From contig SSEL01000007.1 of NCBI GenBank assembly GCA_008012315.1, forward strand, positions 120,539-184,538: DNA of 64,000 bases. Reading direction: 5' to 3'. The DNA comes from Rhodospirillaceae bacterium. GTDB taxonomy: Bacteria; Pseudomonadota; Alphaproteobacteria; Dongiales; Dongiaceae. Each line of letters begins with the position of its first letter. Positions within the stretch are counted from its first letter, which is position 1. Positions 10,954 through 20,840 of the stretch are shown piece by piece. A model generated the notes under the pieces. The model did not search any database. It worked only from the letters and a program-made list of their open reading frames with translations, and was not told the DNA's origin. The translations under genes were made by a program, and so were the position numbers.

Positions 10954-11384
10954 TGACACTGGGAGGCTCGGCATCACGTCTTGACGCGCCAGGTTTCACA
11001 AATGCACACCCTAGTGCCAAGCTTTCGAGCAATGCTAACTGACGTGTGGCGGCCGGAGGAATGCCATCTCGGAAACCTATATGAAATATATATATTGTCT
11101 CCTTCCGGCTGGCTCGATGGCATGATAAGCTAGTTCTTAATGTGTAGTGGGGGCGAAGGAAATCAGCCGTCGGAACCACCCCCAATTATTTCCGCACTAC
11201 TGAGATGCGCGGCTCGAGGGATGACGGCACCCCGAACCGAGTTGTGTTGCAGCTGAACTCGAAAAAAAGGAAGCCCGGTGACGCTCAGTGTAGTGGTCAT
11301 CACGATCACACATTGTGGGCACTCTTACGGCGATCTCTGATGGCCGCGTAAGCTGCGAACTATAGGCTTTGATCGGAGGGGGAT

Positions 11385-12434
11385 ATGCTTCCAGATCGCG
11401 CCGTGGAAACAAAAGATTCTTCGGCACCGCCGACTCCGTCTTCTGCAGAAATCCGGCAGTATCTTGGCACCTTGCTTCGGCAGGGTACTTTCCAAACATC
11501 GGAACGAAATCGTCGTTTTCTGAGCTATGTGGTTGAAGAAACGCTCGAGGGTCGAGCGGACCGTATTAAGGCCTACAATATAGCTCTTGCCGCCTTTGAC
11601 CGCACCGAAGATTTCGACCCAATGACGGATCCAATCGTTCGGATAGAAGCAAGTCGCCTTCGCCGCTCCCTAGAGCATTACTATCTAACCGACGGTCAGG
11701 CCGACTGTATCAGGATCGCTATTCCTAAGGGATCCTATGCAGCCACTTTCGGCTATAAAGAAGGTGCCATCCCAGAAACGCCGCCGCCGCCTCAGACCTG
11801 CGTAAGTCCAACACCTAGTTCACCACGACTGGGCGGTATATCCGGATTTTCGTTGGGCTTATGTGCGCTCGCAGTGATGGTTTGCGTTATCATCGGCTAT
11901 AGCGGTCTAAAGTATGGTGTTGGCTCCCGCAGCGGCGCCTCACAAGACACACCGTCACTGGCCATCGCTTCATTTGAAGACAATAGCGGAGATCCGAAAT
12001 ACTCGTTCATCGCCCGTAGCCTCACTTATGACGTTGCGACAGCGCTCACTCAACTGCCAGGAGTGGCAATATTCGGCCTTGAGCCCAGCGAGAGCTACGC
12101 GCCCGCTCAATCACAGCGAAGACCGAACTATGTTCTGCGCGGCTCAGTCCATGTTGAAGAACATGATATGCGCGTCGCGGTCTTTTTGCTCGACGCAAAC
12201 ACAGGTCAGTTTTTGCAGTCATGGTATATAAAACAGAATATGAGCACAAACACCGTGATCGGTATGCAAGCGGCCATCGCGCAACAGATTTTGGCTTCGG
12301 TGAAAAACGATTGCGCGTCTCCACTGGGTAATCTTCGGACACAGGGGCGAACGGTGGTATTTGAATGTGAGAAGCCTGCCGTAGATGTTGCAAGGCAGAA
12401 TGCAAAGATTGGGCACGCCGGAAAGCGAAGCTAA
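11385..12434 (+). CDS. membrane-anchored adenylate-cyclase-associated / TolB-like N-terminal regulator, probably lacking the usual TPR C-terminus
   Basis: Resembles the N-terminal region of proteins annotated as adenylate cyclase in rhizobia (RNRRFLSYVVEETLEGRADRIKAYNIALAAFDRTEDFDPMTDPIVRIEASRLRRSL), a TM segment, then IASFEDNSGDPKYSFIARSLTYDVATALTQLPG. Confidence 0.6.
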   Translation: MLPDRAVETKDSSAPPTPSSAEIRQYLGTLLRQGTFQTSERNRRFLSYVVEETLEGRADRIKAYNIALAAFDRTEDFDPMTDPIVRIEASRLRRSLEHYYLTDGQADCIRIAIPKGSYAATFGYKEGAIPETPPPPQTCVSPTPSSPRLGGISGFSLGLCALAVMVCVIIGYSGLKYGVGSRSGASQDTPSLAIASFEDNSGDPKYSFIARSLTYDVATALTQLPGVAIFGLEPSESYAPAQSQRRPNYVLRGSVHVEEHDMRVAVFLLDANTGQFLQSWYIKQNMSTNTVIGMQAAIAQQILASVKNDCASPLGNLRTQGRTVVFECEKPAVDVARQNAKIGHAGKRS

Positions 12435-12837
12435 GGAACTCGGCTTATCACTATTGAACCCGCCTATATCAATTTCGAGCTATTTGCGCTGGATGAGTGA
12501 GTGGCATCGGATGTGGCGCGCGCTGCAAGAGCTGATGGGCGCCGGGCTCGAATCCGCCCAAAGGGATTGTCGATTCAGACTGAAGGGTGCGCGAACAACG
12601 AGTTAAACTCAGCGTGGACATAAGGTCACTCAGACGGAGGACTGATGTGCAATGACGATCGATTGAAGCTTTCCCTTGACGCAATCATTGAAAGTTTTGC
12701 AGATCTAGAATTTAAAATACAATTCGGTGAGGGACGTCCGAACATCGAAGCTCGGGATGATATCAAGATCACCGACGTCGCGCCAATCATGCGAACGGCC
12801 GGAGTCCGCAACGAAGGTGATCTCGTCCAACATCGAT

Positions 12838-13440
12838 GGAGCTGGCCGGGGTCCTCTACCGAGGTGGCCAGATCAAGGAGGTCGCCTGCCTGGCGCACGT
12901 CCGGCGCAAGTTTTTTGAGATACATGTGGCGCCAGGCTCCGCCATCTCCAAGGAGGCCTTGATGCGCATCGCCGAGCTTTATCAGGTCGAACAAGCGATA
13001 AGGCGAAAACCACCGGAACAGCGGCAGCGGATCAGGCAACAACATGCCGCACCGAAGCTCGATAACCTGGAGGCCTGGCTTCACGGGCAGCTTACCCGGG
13101 TCTCCGGCAAGAAAGCTGTGGCCGATGCTATCCACTATGGCTTCACGCGGCTATGTCGCCTGCGAATCTATCTGGAGGATGGGCGCCTCGCCATTGACAG
13201 CAACGCTGCGGAGCGGGTATGCGCGGCATAGCGGTCGGAAGGAAGAATTGGTTGTTCGCAGGGTCGAAAACCGGCGGCCAGGCCGCGGCGGTGGCCTATA
13301 CGCTCATTGAGACAGCCAAGCTCAACAAGATCGACCCGCAGGCTTGGCTGACCAATGTGCTCGGCCGTATCGCCGAACATAAGATCAACCGCATCGACGA
13401 ATTGCTGCCTTGGCATTACCAGTCGCATGTCGAGACATGA
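12838..13440 (+). pseudogene. IS66-family transposase C-terminal remnant, frameshifted
   Basis: ACLAHVRRKFFEIH...ISKEALMRIAELYQVEQAIRRKPPEQR...[10 protein letters not shown] then, after a 1-nt loss near 13216, [44 protein letters not shown]...[11 protein letters not shown]-terminal half absent. Confidence 0.85.
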
Positions 13441-14459
13441 GATTCGAAGGACGCTTACGGCGCATCGCCATGAGGTTCGTCTGGGCCGCCATCGCCCTTA
13501 CCTGGCTAGTTGTTCTCGGCTTGGTCGGCTGGGCTGGCTGCGCCCTCTATATCGACCTGCCCCCAGGCTGGCAACTGGCCTGCACGATCCTGTTTGCGGC
13601 GGTGATTGCCGTCAGTCTGGTTTGGGGCCGAACGCGACGCCGTCGGCTGTCGCTCTGTCTTTTGAGCTTTGCCGCCGTCCTCGTCTGGTGGCTGACACTC
13701 AGGCCAAGCAACGATCGGCCCTGGCAGTCGGATGTCGATCGCACCGCCTGGGTCGAGATCAATGGCAACCAAGTGACGATCCATAATGTGCGGAACTTCG
13801 GCTACCGTACGGAAACTGATTACACGCCCAATTGGGAAGTAAGAACCTATGATATGACGCAGATCAAGGCTGCCGATCTCTTCCTCACCTTCTGGGGCTC
13901 ACCTTGGATTGCCCATCCGATCATCAGCTTTCAGTTTGGCGACAACCAGCACGTCGCCTTCTCGATCGAGACGCGTAAGGTGATCGGCGACAGCTATTCC
14001 GCCTTCCGTGGCTTCTTTCGCCAGTATGAGCTGATCTATATCGTCGCGGATGAACGCGACGTCATTCGCTTGCGCACCAATTATCGCAGCGGCGAAGAGG
14101 TCTATCTCTATCGTACCGCCGTCTCTTCCGAGGCAACGCGGGCGATCTTCCTCGATTACCTGCGCAGCCTCAACGCCTTGCGTGACCAGCCACAGTTCTA
14201 CAACGCTGTCACGTCCAATTGCACAAGCAATATCCGCATCCATACCGGAGCGGCTTCCGGGACTTTGCCACCCTGGGACTGGCGCCTGCTGCTCAATGGC
14301 GAATCCGAAGAATACGCCTATCAGCATGGCCGCCTGGCGGGTAATCTGCCCTTCGATCAGTTGAAAGCCCAGGCCGATATTAATGAGGCGGCTCGCGCGG
14401 CCGACGAGTCGGCAGATTTCTCTGCTTTGATACGTCGAAATCGCTCGGGATTTCCTTAA
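13437..14459 (+). CDS. DUF4105 (Lnb N-terminal periplasmic domain) membrane protein; native start may be 13470
   Basis: Several TM segments then [48 protein letters not shown] and NCTSNIRIH, typical of DUF4105. Confidence 0.85.
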   Translation: MRFEGRLRRIAMRFVWAAIALTWLVVLGLVGWAGCALYIDLPPGWQLACTILFAAVIAVSLVWGRTRRRRLSLCLLSFAAVLVWWLTLRPSNDRPWQSDVDRTAWVEINGNQVTIHNVRNFGYRTETDYTPNWEVRTYDMTQIKAADLFLTFWGSPWIAHPIISFQFGDNQHVAFSIETRKVIGDSYSAFRGFFRQYELIYIVADERDVIRLRTNYRSGEEVYLYRTAVSSEATRAIFLDYLRSLNALRDQPQFYNAVTSNCTSNIRIHTGAASGTLPPWDWRLLLNGESEEYAYQHGRLAGNLPFDQLKAQADINEAARAADESADFSALIRRNRSGFP

Positions 14460-14484
14460 AACGTCCCACGCGCAGCAGTTCAAT

Positions 14485-15684
14485 CTATCGGAGGCTGCCT
14501 GCAGGCCCGGGCACCATCATTTCCTTGAAAAACCATGTGGGAATATCGCCTAAGTTGGTTGGCGTACGGCTCCATGGGTTCCCCCGTGCCCCGAGGGTGC
14601 GGCCCGCGTCGAAAGCTGCGCGCATCTGGGTTGGGTCGAAGGCGAGTGGGTCATTGCCGACATTCACGTTGTCCGGAATCTCAACCGTATTGAAGGAGTA
14701 GCCCAGCAGCCTCGTCCCGATATAAGACCTCGCCAGCGCCGTCTGCATGGATTGTTCCATCATCACGCTGATCGTTGTCGCCGCGATCTTGCCAAGGGCC
14801 CGGATCAAGGCCTCAGGCGGCTCCGTGACCTTGCCGTTATTGATCAGGTAGAGACTGCCCGGGCCGTATAGGGGAGGATTGGGTCTCCGCGTTCCGCCCA
14901 TCCCCGGAATGACCAGATTCGAACGGGCGGCCCCATCGACGAATAGATGCCCATCTATTTCCACCGGCGGAAAGACGATCGGGAACGACGCAGAAGCCAG
15001 CAAGACATCGCGATAGAGCTGCAGCTTCCCCGCCTTCGCAATCATCGTCATATTCCAGACCCAGGTCTGGCCATAATCAATGTTGGTGGTGCCAACGAAC
15101 AGCATTCGGTTCTGATCATAGGCCGCAGCCACGCGCTTCAAGGTGTCGGCTGTCACATACTTGGCAATCATAGCCCGCAAAGGGGCGGTGTCCTTAAGCG
15201 AGTCAGCGGATAACAGGCTGAAGATGCCTCTATCCTGGTAGATGTCGGCGCTGGTTACCTTCGTGTACATCTCTTCCAGCGTCGCATCATCGGCAGGCGT
15301 GCCGAGAAAGGCGTGGGTGGCCAGCAAGGCACCGGTGCTGACCCCGCCGACGACATCGAATTGCGGCCGCTTTCCGCTCTCGCGCCAGCCAATGAGGAAG
15401 CCGGCGCCGAAGGCACCGTTCTGGCCGCCCCCGGAGAGGGACAGAAGGTTCAACGCATGACCGCGCTTGCGCTCAAGGTAGCGTATAATATTGTCCCCAG
15501 GGACCACCGTCATCGCGGCGTACATGCTCGACGGCTGGCTTGGATTGAGCGGCTCGTAGCCATTGGGGAGGGTCGCATATTGCGGCGCATGCAGGGAGAG
15601 CGTTCGCTCCGGTGGCGACGAACATGCCGCTAGAAGAAGCAACGCGAGACAGGCCTGAAAACCCCGGAACCTCTTGCGCCCCAT
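14485..15684 (-). CDS. patatin-like phospholipase family lipoprotein
   Basis: Lipobox LLLLAACSS; LLSLSGGGQNGAFGAGFLIGW oxyanion loop; GGVSTGALLATHAFLG; catalytic DGAARSN. Confidence 0.85.
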   Translation of the reverse strand: MGRKRFRGFQACLALLLLAACSSPPERTLSLHAPQYATLPNGYEPLNPSQPSSMYAAMTVVPGDNIIRYLERKRGHALNLLSLSGGGQNGAFGAGFLIGWRESGKRPQFDVVGGVSTGALLATHAFLGTPADDATLEEMYTKVTSADIYQDRGIFSLLSADSLKDTAPLRAMIAKYVTADTLKRVAAAYDQNRMLFVGTTNIDYGQTWVWNMTMIAKAGKLQLYRDVLLASASFPIVFPPVEIDGHLFVDGAARSNLVIPGMGGTRRPNPPLYGPGSLYLINNGKVTEPPEALIRALGKIAATTISVMMEQSMQTALARSYIGTRLLGYSFNTVEIPDNVNVGNDPLAFDPTQMRAAFDAGRTLGARGNPWSRTPTNLGDIPTWFFKEMMVPGPAGSLR

Positions 15685-15879
15685 GTATCCACCAAGCCCG
15701 GAAGAAAAGCCGTAAGACGTCGAAAGGCCAGACCCCGGTTTTCGAGGCAACCGGTTTTTCCCGGTTTCTTCGCCAAACCACGCATGGCGCTTTATCCTGT
15801 CGCAATTCGTCACTTTTCGCAACTTCACCTTTGTCACAGGAGCAGGTGTTTACGGAGGAGGATGTGGTCCCATTGACGT

Positions 15880-18017
15880 GCCGGACACATTCGGCGGAGT
15901 TACCTGATCAGTACCCCGAAGAGCGGACCATGCCGGGGCTGACGGCGCAGCAGGCGCTGGAGAAGCTCACCTGGGAAGGCGCTGCCGAGCGCTATCCGGA
16001 GGGCGTGCCGAGTAGGATCCGAAAGATCCTGCAGCATGAGCTCGATCTCATCGAGCGGCTGCAATATGCGCCCTATTTCCTGACGGTGAATGCCGTCGTG
16101 CGCTACGCCAGGAGCCAGGACATGAGCGGCGGGAGAAGGTGATCCAGTGGATCTATGAGACCTATGGCCGGGACCGAGCCGCCCTGTGCTCTGTCGTCAG
16201 CCGCTACCGCGCCAAGGGCGCCTTGCGGGATGCCGGCAAGGCGCTGGGCCTGACCGAAGACCTCATCAAGATGCTGTCCTCCCAGGTCTGGGCCTTTGCC
16301 GATGACGGTGTCGAAGCAAAACATGTTGTCGGTCTCAACCTCAACCTTAAGGACCGGCGGCTGCGCCTGTGTCTTGACCTGGCGAAGCAGCTAATGGGCG
16401 CCCCGGCATCTCTCCCAGCATCCCGGTGGCTTCGTCCTGACCTAGGACCGGCTGGACGAGCTGGTACCGATCGAGCCCGCCGCCATGGAGGACCGCCAGG
16501 TCATCGAATGCGACAAGGACGATATTGATGTCCTCAGGTTCATGAAGATGGATGTATTGGGGCTTGGCATGCTCTCTTGCATGAAACGGGGCTTCGACCT
16601 GCTGGAAGCCCATAAGGGCATCAAGCTCGATCTCGCCACCATCCCGGCCGAGGACCCCCGGACCTATGCGATGATCCGCAAGGCCGACACGTTGGGGACC
16701 TTCCAGATCGAGAGCCGGGCGCAGATGTCGATGCTGCCACGGATCAAGCCCCGGACCTTCTATGATCTCGTCATCCAGGTCGCCATCGTTCGGCCCGGGC
16801 CCATTCAGGGTGACATGGTCCATCCTTATCTCCGGCGGCGGGAGGGGAAGGAGCCGATCGTCTATCCAAAGCCAGAGCTTGAGAAGGTGCTCGGTAAGAC
16901 GCTCAGTGTCCCGCTTTTCCAGGAGCAGGCGATGCGGGTCGCGATCGAATGCGCCGGCTTCACCGGCATGGTCGCCAATGGCTATAGCCCGGACTTTGCC
17001 GAACAGACCTTCAAGCAGCTGAATGGCTTCGGCTCCTACGGTTTCCCCGAAAGCCATGCCGCGTCTTTTGCCTTGATCGCCTATGCCTCGTCCTGGCTCA
17101 AATGCCATCACCCCGATGTCTTCTGCGCCCCCCTCCTCAATGCTCAGCCAATGGGCTTCTACGCGCCCGCACAGATCGTTCGCGACGCCCGCGAGCATGG
17201 TGTCGAGGTTCGGCCGATCTGCATCAATGAATCCCGTTGGGATTGCGCGCTGGAGCCGACAACCCCAGAACGTCGCTTTGCCGTGCGGCTGGGGCTTCGC
17301 TATGTCCGCGGTCTCTCCAACGATCATGCGGCTATGATCCTCGCCGTCCGGGGCGAGCGTGCTTTCACCTCGGTGGACGATGTCCGTCTCCGTGCCGTAG
17401 GCCCCGTCTCGGCTTTGGAGCGGATTGCGGAGGCGGATGGCTTTCAACCCTCGCTGAAGCTGCAGCGACGCCAGGCCCTCTGGGCCATCAAGGCGCTCCG
17501 GGATGACACGCTGCCGCTCTTCGCTGCAGCGACGGCCCGCGAGGACGAGGTCGTGCGCGAAGTGCAAGAGCCAACTGTCGAGCTGCGGCCGATGACGGCC
17601 GGGGGCGAGGTGGTCGAGGATTACAGGCATGCGGGCCTCACTCTGCGGGCGCATCCCGTGAGCTTCCTGCGCCAAGATCTTGCTAAGCGACGGATCGTCA
17701 CCTGCGTCAAGGCGATGGGCGCGAAGGACGGAATCTGGCTGGAAACGGCGGGCCTGGTCCTCGTTCGTCAGCGGCCGGGCTCGGCGAAAGGCGTCCTCTT
17801 CGTCACGATTGAAGACGAGACGGGGGCTGCGAACCTCATCCTCTGGCCGACGGTCTTCGAGAAATTCCGCCGCGTGGTCCTCACCGCCGGCATGATCGCT
17901 GTTAAAGGACCAGTCCAGCGCGAAGGCGAAGTCGTCCATCTCATCGTGCAGCGCGTCACGGATCTACGGGCGTTTTCTCCCGCAGGACAAGGCTGCCCTC
18001 GCTGCCCAAATCCTTAA
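15880..18017 (+). pseudogene. dnaE2: error-prone DNA polymerase DnaE2, multiply disrupted remnant
   Basis: Three ORF pieces (15612.., 16139.., 16485..18017) read as consecutive DnaE2 segments in different frames; PHP domain absent, internal deletions, in-frame TAG at 16443. Confidence 0.9.
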
Positions 18018-18140
18018 TCGGGTCTGGGACGCCGCTTGATGGTTGACCTGCAAGGAACCGAACCTGCGACTCAAGTCAGAACCGAACCGTCCAGTTCCGG
18101 TGTAGCGAATAGCTCGATTTGCGACATGACTATTTGGACT

Positions 18141-18515
18141 TCATAGCTTCTTCTGTCGAGCAACTGCTTTCAACAAGTCCGGAGCCAGCTCTCTTTGGGC
18201 TTCCGTCAGTTGTCCGACGAGATGGTTGAGCTCTGCAGCTGTGGTCGATGTCGCGATGGCGCCGCGATCGTAGCCGGTTCGTATTAGATCGGCGAGATCG
18301 ACGCCAAGAACACCGGCAATGCGCTCAAGAATTGGGATCGATGGAACAACCTGGCCACGTTCCAATTTTGACAAACCCTGTTTCGAAACGGAGGCATTTT
18401 TTGCCAGCTCGTCCTGGCTGAGGCCTTTTTCGTCTCGAAGACGACGAACCTCGGCACCTAATTTCCGAGGCTCGTATCCCTGATTTCTCGTTTGTTGGAT
18501 CGTGGATTTGGCCAT
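18141..18515 (-). CDS. XRE-family HTH transcriptional regulator
   Basis: LGAEVRRLRDEKGLSQDELAKNASVSKQGLSKLERGQVVPSIPILERIAGVLGV. Confidence 0.85.
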   Translation of the reverse strand: MAKSTIQQTRNQGYEPRKLGAEVRRLRDEKGLSQDELAKNASVSKQGLSKLERGQVVPSIPILERIAGVLGVDLADLIRTGYDRGAIATSTTAAELNHLVGQLTEAQRELAPDLLKAVARQKKL

Positions 18516-18606
18516 GAATGGCGAAATTTTCTCGTCGACTCCGTATTTCCAGGAAACTCGAGCCGTTATTACAGCAAATCAAGCCGTAATTTTGACTCCG
18601 ATCAAT

Positions 18607-19086
18607 TTACGATTCCGGCGAATCCATCTGCGACTGCAGGTAATTCTGCAGGCCGACCTTGTCGACCAGTTCGAGGTTGGTCTCCAGCCAATCGACATGC
18701 TCTTCCTCGGACTCCAGGATATCTTCCAGCAATTCGCGGGAGATGTAGTCCTGCACCTGTTCGCAATAGGCGATGCCGCTCTTGAGATCGGGCATGGCCT
18801 GCATTTCAAGCTTCAGGTCGCACTCCAACATTTCCTTCACATTTTCGCCGATCAGCAATTTGCCGAGATCCTGCAGATTCGGCACGCCTTCCAGAAACAG
18901 GATGCGCTCGATCAGCTTGTCCGCATGCTTCATCTCATCGATGGATTCTTCATATTCATGCTTCGCCATCTTGCCGAAACCCCAATGCTTCAGCATGCGA
19001 TAATGCAGGAAATACTGGTTGATCGCCGTCAGTTCGTTTTTGAGGACCTTGTTGAGGATCGCGATGACTTTTTTGTCGCCCTTCAT
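18607..19086 (-). CDS. bfr: bacterioferritin
   Basis: [67 protein letters not shown]. Confidence 0.95.
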   Translation of the reverse strand: MKGDKKVIAILNKVLKNELTAINQYFLHYRMLKHWGFGKMAKHEYEESIDEMKHADKLIERILFLEGVPNLQDLGKLLIGENVKEMLECDLKLEMQAMPDLKSGIAYCEQVQDYISRELLEDILESEEEHVDWLETNLELVDKVGLQNYLQSQMDSPES

Positions 19087-19267
19087 GGCCGGTACTCCGA
19101 ATTGGTTGCATTTGACGGCGGAAATGACCCCGGGACACGCGCCTCCAGGAACAAGGGCACGGACTCTACTGCAAATTGCGCGGGAAATAAAGAAAACCAT
19201 CCAGCGGGCGGGGGTTTTTGCCGCTGGCGATGAGGCTGGATTTCTGCGTGAACCCGCAGTTCGCAAT

Positions 19268-19292
19268 CATGATAATGCGAATGAGTTGCAAT
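19268..19292 (+). promoter_or_regulatory. Candidate Fur-like box
   Basis: AATGCGAATGAGTTGCAAT, an imperfect inverted repeat, between divergent bfr and the imelysin-led iron cluster. Confidence 0.4.
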
Positions 19293-19426
19293 GTCTAGCC
19301 GGGTGGGTTAATCATCGGCTTGGACCGGCCGCCAGGCGGACTCGCGAATGATCCGGTCGCGAGGGATCGACCAGCGGCGCGCGGTGGGGGATATCCGTTC
19401 ATGTACAGCCTTCGGAGAATGGGGAA

Positions 19427-20725
19427 ATGATCTTGAAGAACAGTTTATTCGGTGCGGCCGCGTTGCTGCTGGCAAGCACGGCCATCATGGCGCCGGCCTT
19501 GGTGACTCCGGCAGAGGCCGCAGCACCCAAGGCCAAGGCGGTGCTGACGCATTACGCCGATCTCGCTTACGCCATGTATGAAGACAGCATCACCACGGCG
19601 CAAGCCCTCGACAAGGCGGTCGATGCCCTGATCGCCGACCCGAACGACAAGACCCTGGCGGCTGCCCGCGATGCCTGGAAAGCGTCGCGCCCGTCCTACC
19701 AGCAGACCGAAGCCTATCGTTTCGGCAATCCGGAAGTCGATGAGCTGGAAGGCACAGTCAATGCCTGGCCGCTCGATGAGGGACTGATCGATTACGTGGC
19801 CGACAATTATGGCGACAGCTCGGATTCGAATCCGCTCTACCGCGCCAATGTCATCGCCAATAAAGAAATCCAGATCGGCAAGGACAAGGTCGATGCCAGC
19901 GTCATCGACAAGAAGCTGATCCAGTCGCTGCAGGAAGCCGGCGGCGTCGAATCCAATGTGGCGATCGGCTACCACGCCATCGAATTCCTGCTCTGGGGCC
20001 AGGATCTGAATGGCACCGGTCCGGGTGCGGGCAATCGCCCGGCGACCGATTACGATCAGAAGAACTGCACCAACGGCAATTGCGATCGCCGTGCCGCCTA
20101 TCTGAAGGCCGCGACTGATCTGCTGGTCGATGACCTGACGGCGATGCGTGATCTCTGGGGCAAGGATGGCACCGCCCGCAAGCGTCTGCTCGGTGGCAAT
20201 GAGAAGGAAGGCCTGGCGATCATCCTGACCGGCCTCGGCAGCCTCTCCTACGGCGAATTGGGCGGCGAACGCACGAAGCTCGGCCTGATGCTGCATGATC
20301 CGGAAGAGGAGCACGATTGCTTCAGCGACAATACCTACAATTCGCATTTCTACGACCAGCAGGGCATGGTCAATGTCTATACCGGCACCTATACACGCAT
20401 CGACGGCAGCGTGATGAAGGGTCCCAGCCTGCATGAATACGCCAAGGCCAAGGCGGCGAAGGCTGATGCCCGCCTGACGGCGGATATGAAGGCGACGACC
20501 GCTGCGATGACGGCGATGAAGCAGACGGGCGACAGCGGCAAGATGGCCTATGACCAGATGATCGGTCCGGACAATCCGGAAGGCAACAAGATCGTCCAGC
20601 ATGTGGTCGATACGCTGGTCACCCAGACGCATGGTGTCGAAGGTGTCGTCTCGGCGCTCGGCCTGAAGATCAAGGTCGAAGGCTCGGACAGCCTGGATAA
20701 TCCCTCGGCGGTCAGCGCCGAGTAA
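19427..20725 (+). CDS. imelysin family protein (IrpA/EfeO-M75 type)
   Basis: Signal peptide; GYHAIEFLLWGQDLNGTGPGAGNRP (GxHxxE imelysin motif). Confidence 0.9.
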   Translation: MILKNSLFGAAALLLASTAIMAPALVTPAEAAAPKAKAVLTHYADLAYAMYEDSITTAQALDKAVDALIADPNDKTLAAARDAWKASRPSYQQTEAYRFGNPEVDELEGTVNAWPLDEGLIDYVADNYGDSSDSNPLYRANVIANKEIQIGKDKVDASVIDKKLIQSLQEAGGVESNVAIGYHAIEFLLWGQDLNGTGPGAGNRPATDYDQKNCTNGNCDRRAAYLKAATDLLVDDLTAMRDLWGKDGTARKRLLGGNEKEGLAIILTGLGSLSYGELGGERTKLGLMLHDPEEEHDCFSDNTYNSHFYDQQGMVNVYTGTYTRIDGSVMKGPSLHEYAKAKAAKADARLTADMKATTAAMTAMKQTGDSGKMAYDQMIGPDNPEGNKIVQHVVDTLVTQTHGVEGVVSALGLKIKVEGSDSLDNPSAVSAE

Positions 20726-20840
20726 ACAGCGCCTCGGCGCTGCACGAAGCGGTTTGATCGGGGCCGGGTCGGGGCGAATTGCTTCGGCCCGGCCCCTCAG
20801 CCGTTCTAATGATTGCTTCTTTAGGGTATTGATTGACCGC

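Noticed and set aside
16347-17939. 530-aa minus-strand ORF in the dnaE2 region
   Set aside because: Antisense of the dnaE2 remnant, whose sense translation matches DnaE2 throughout
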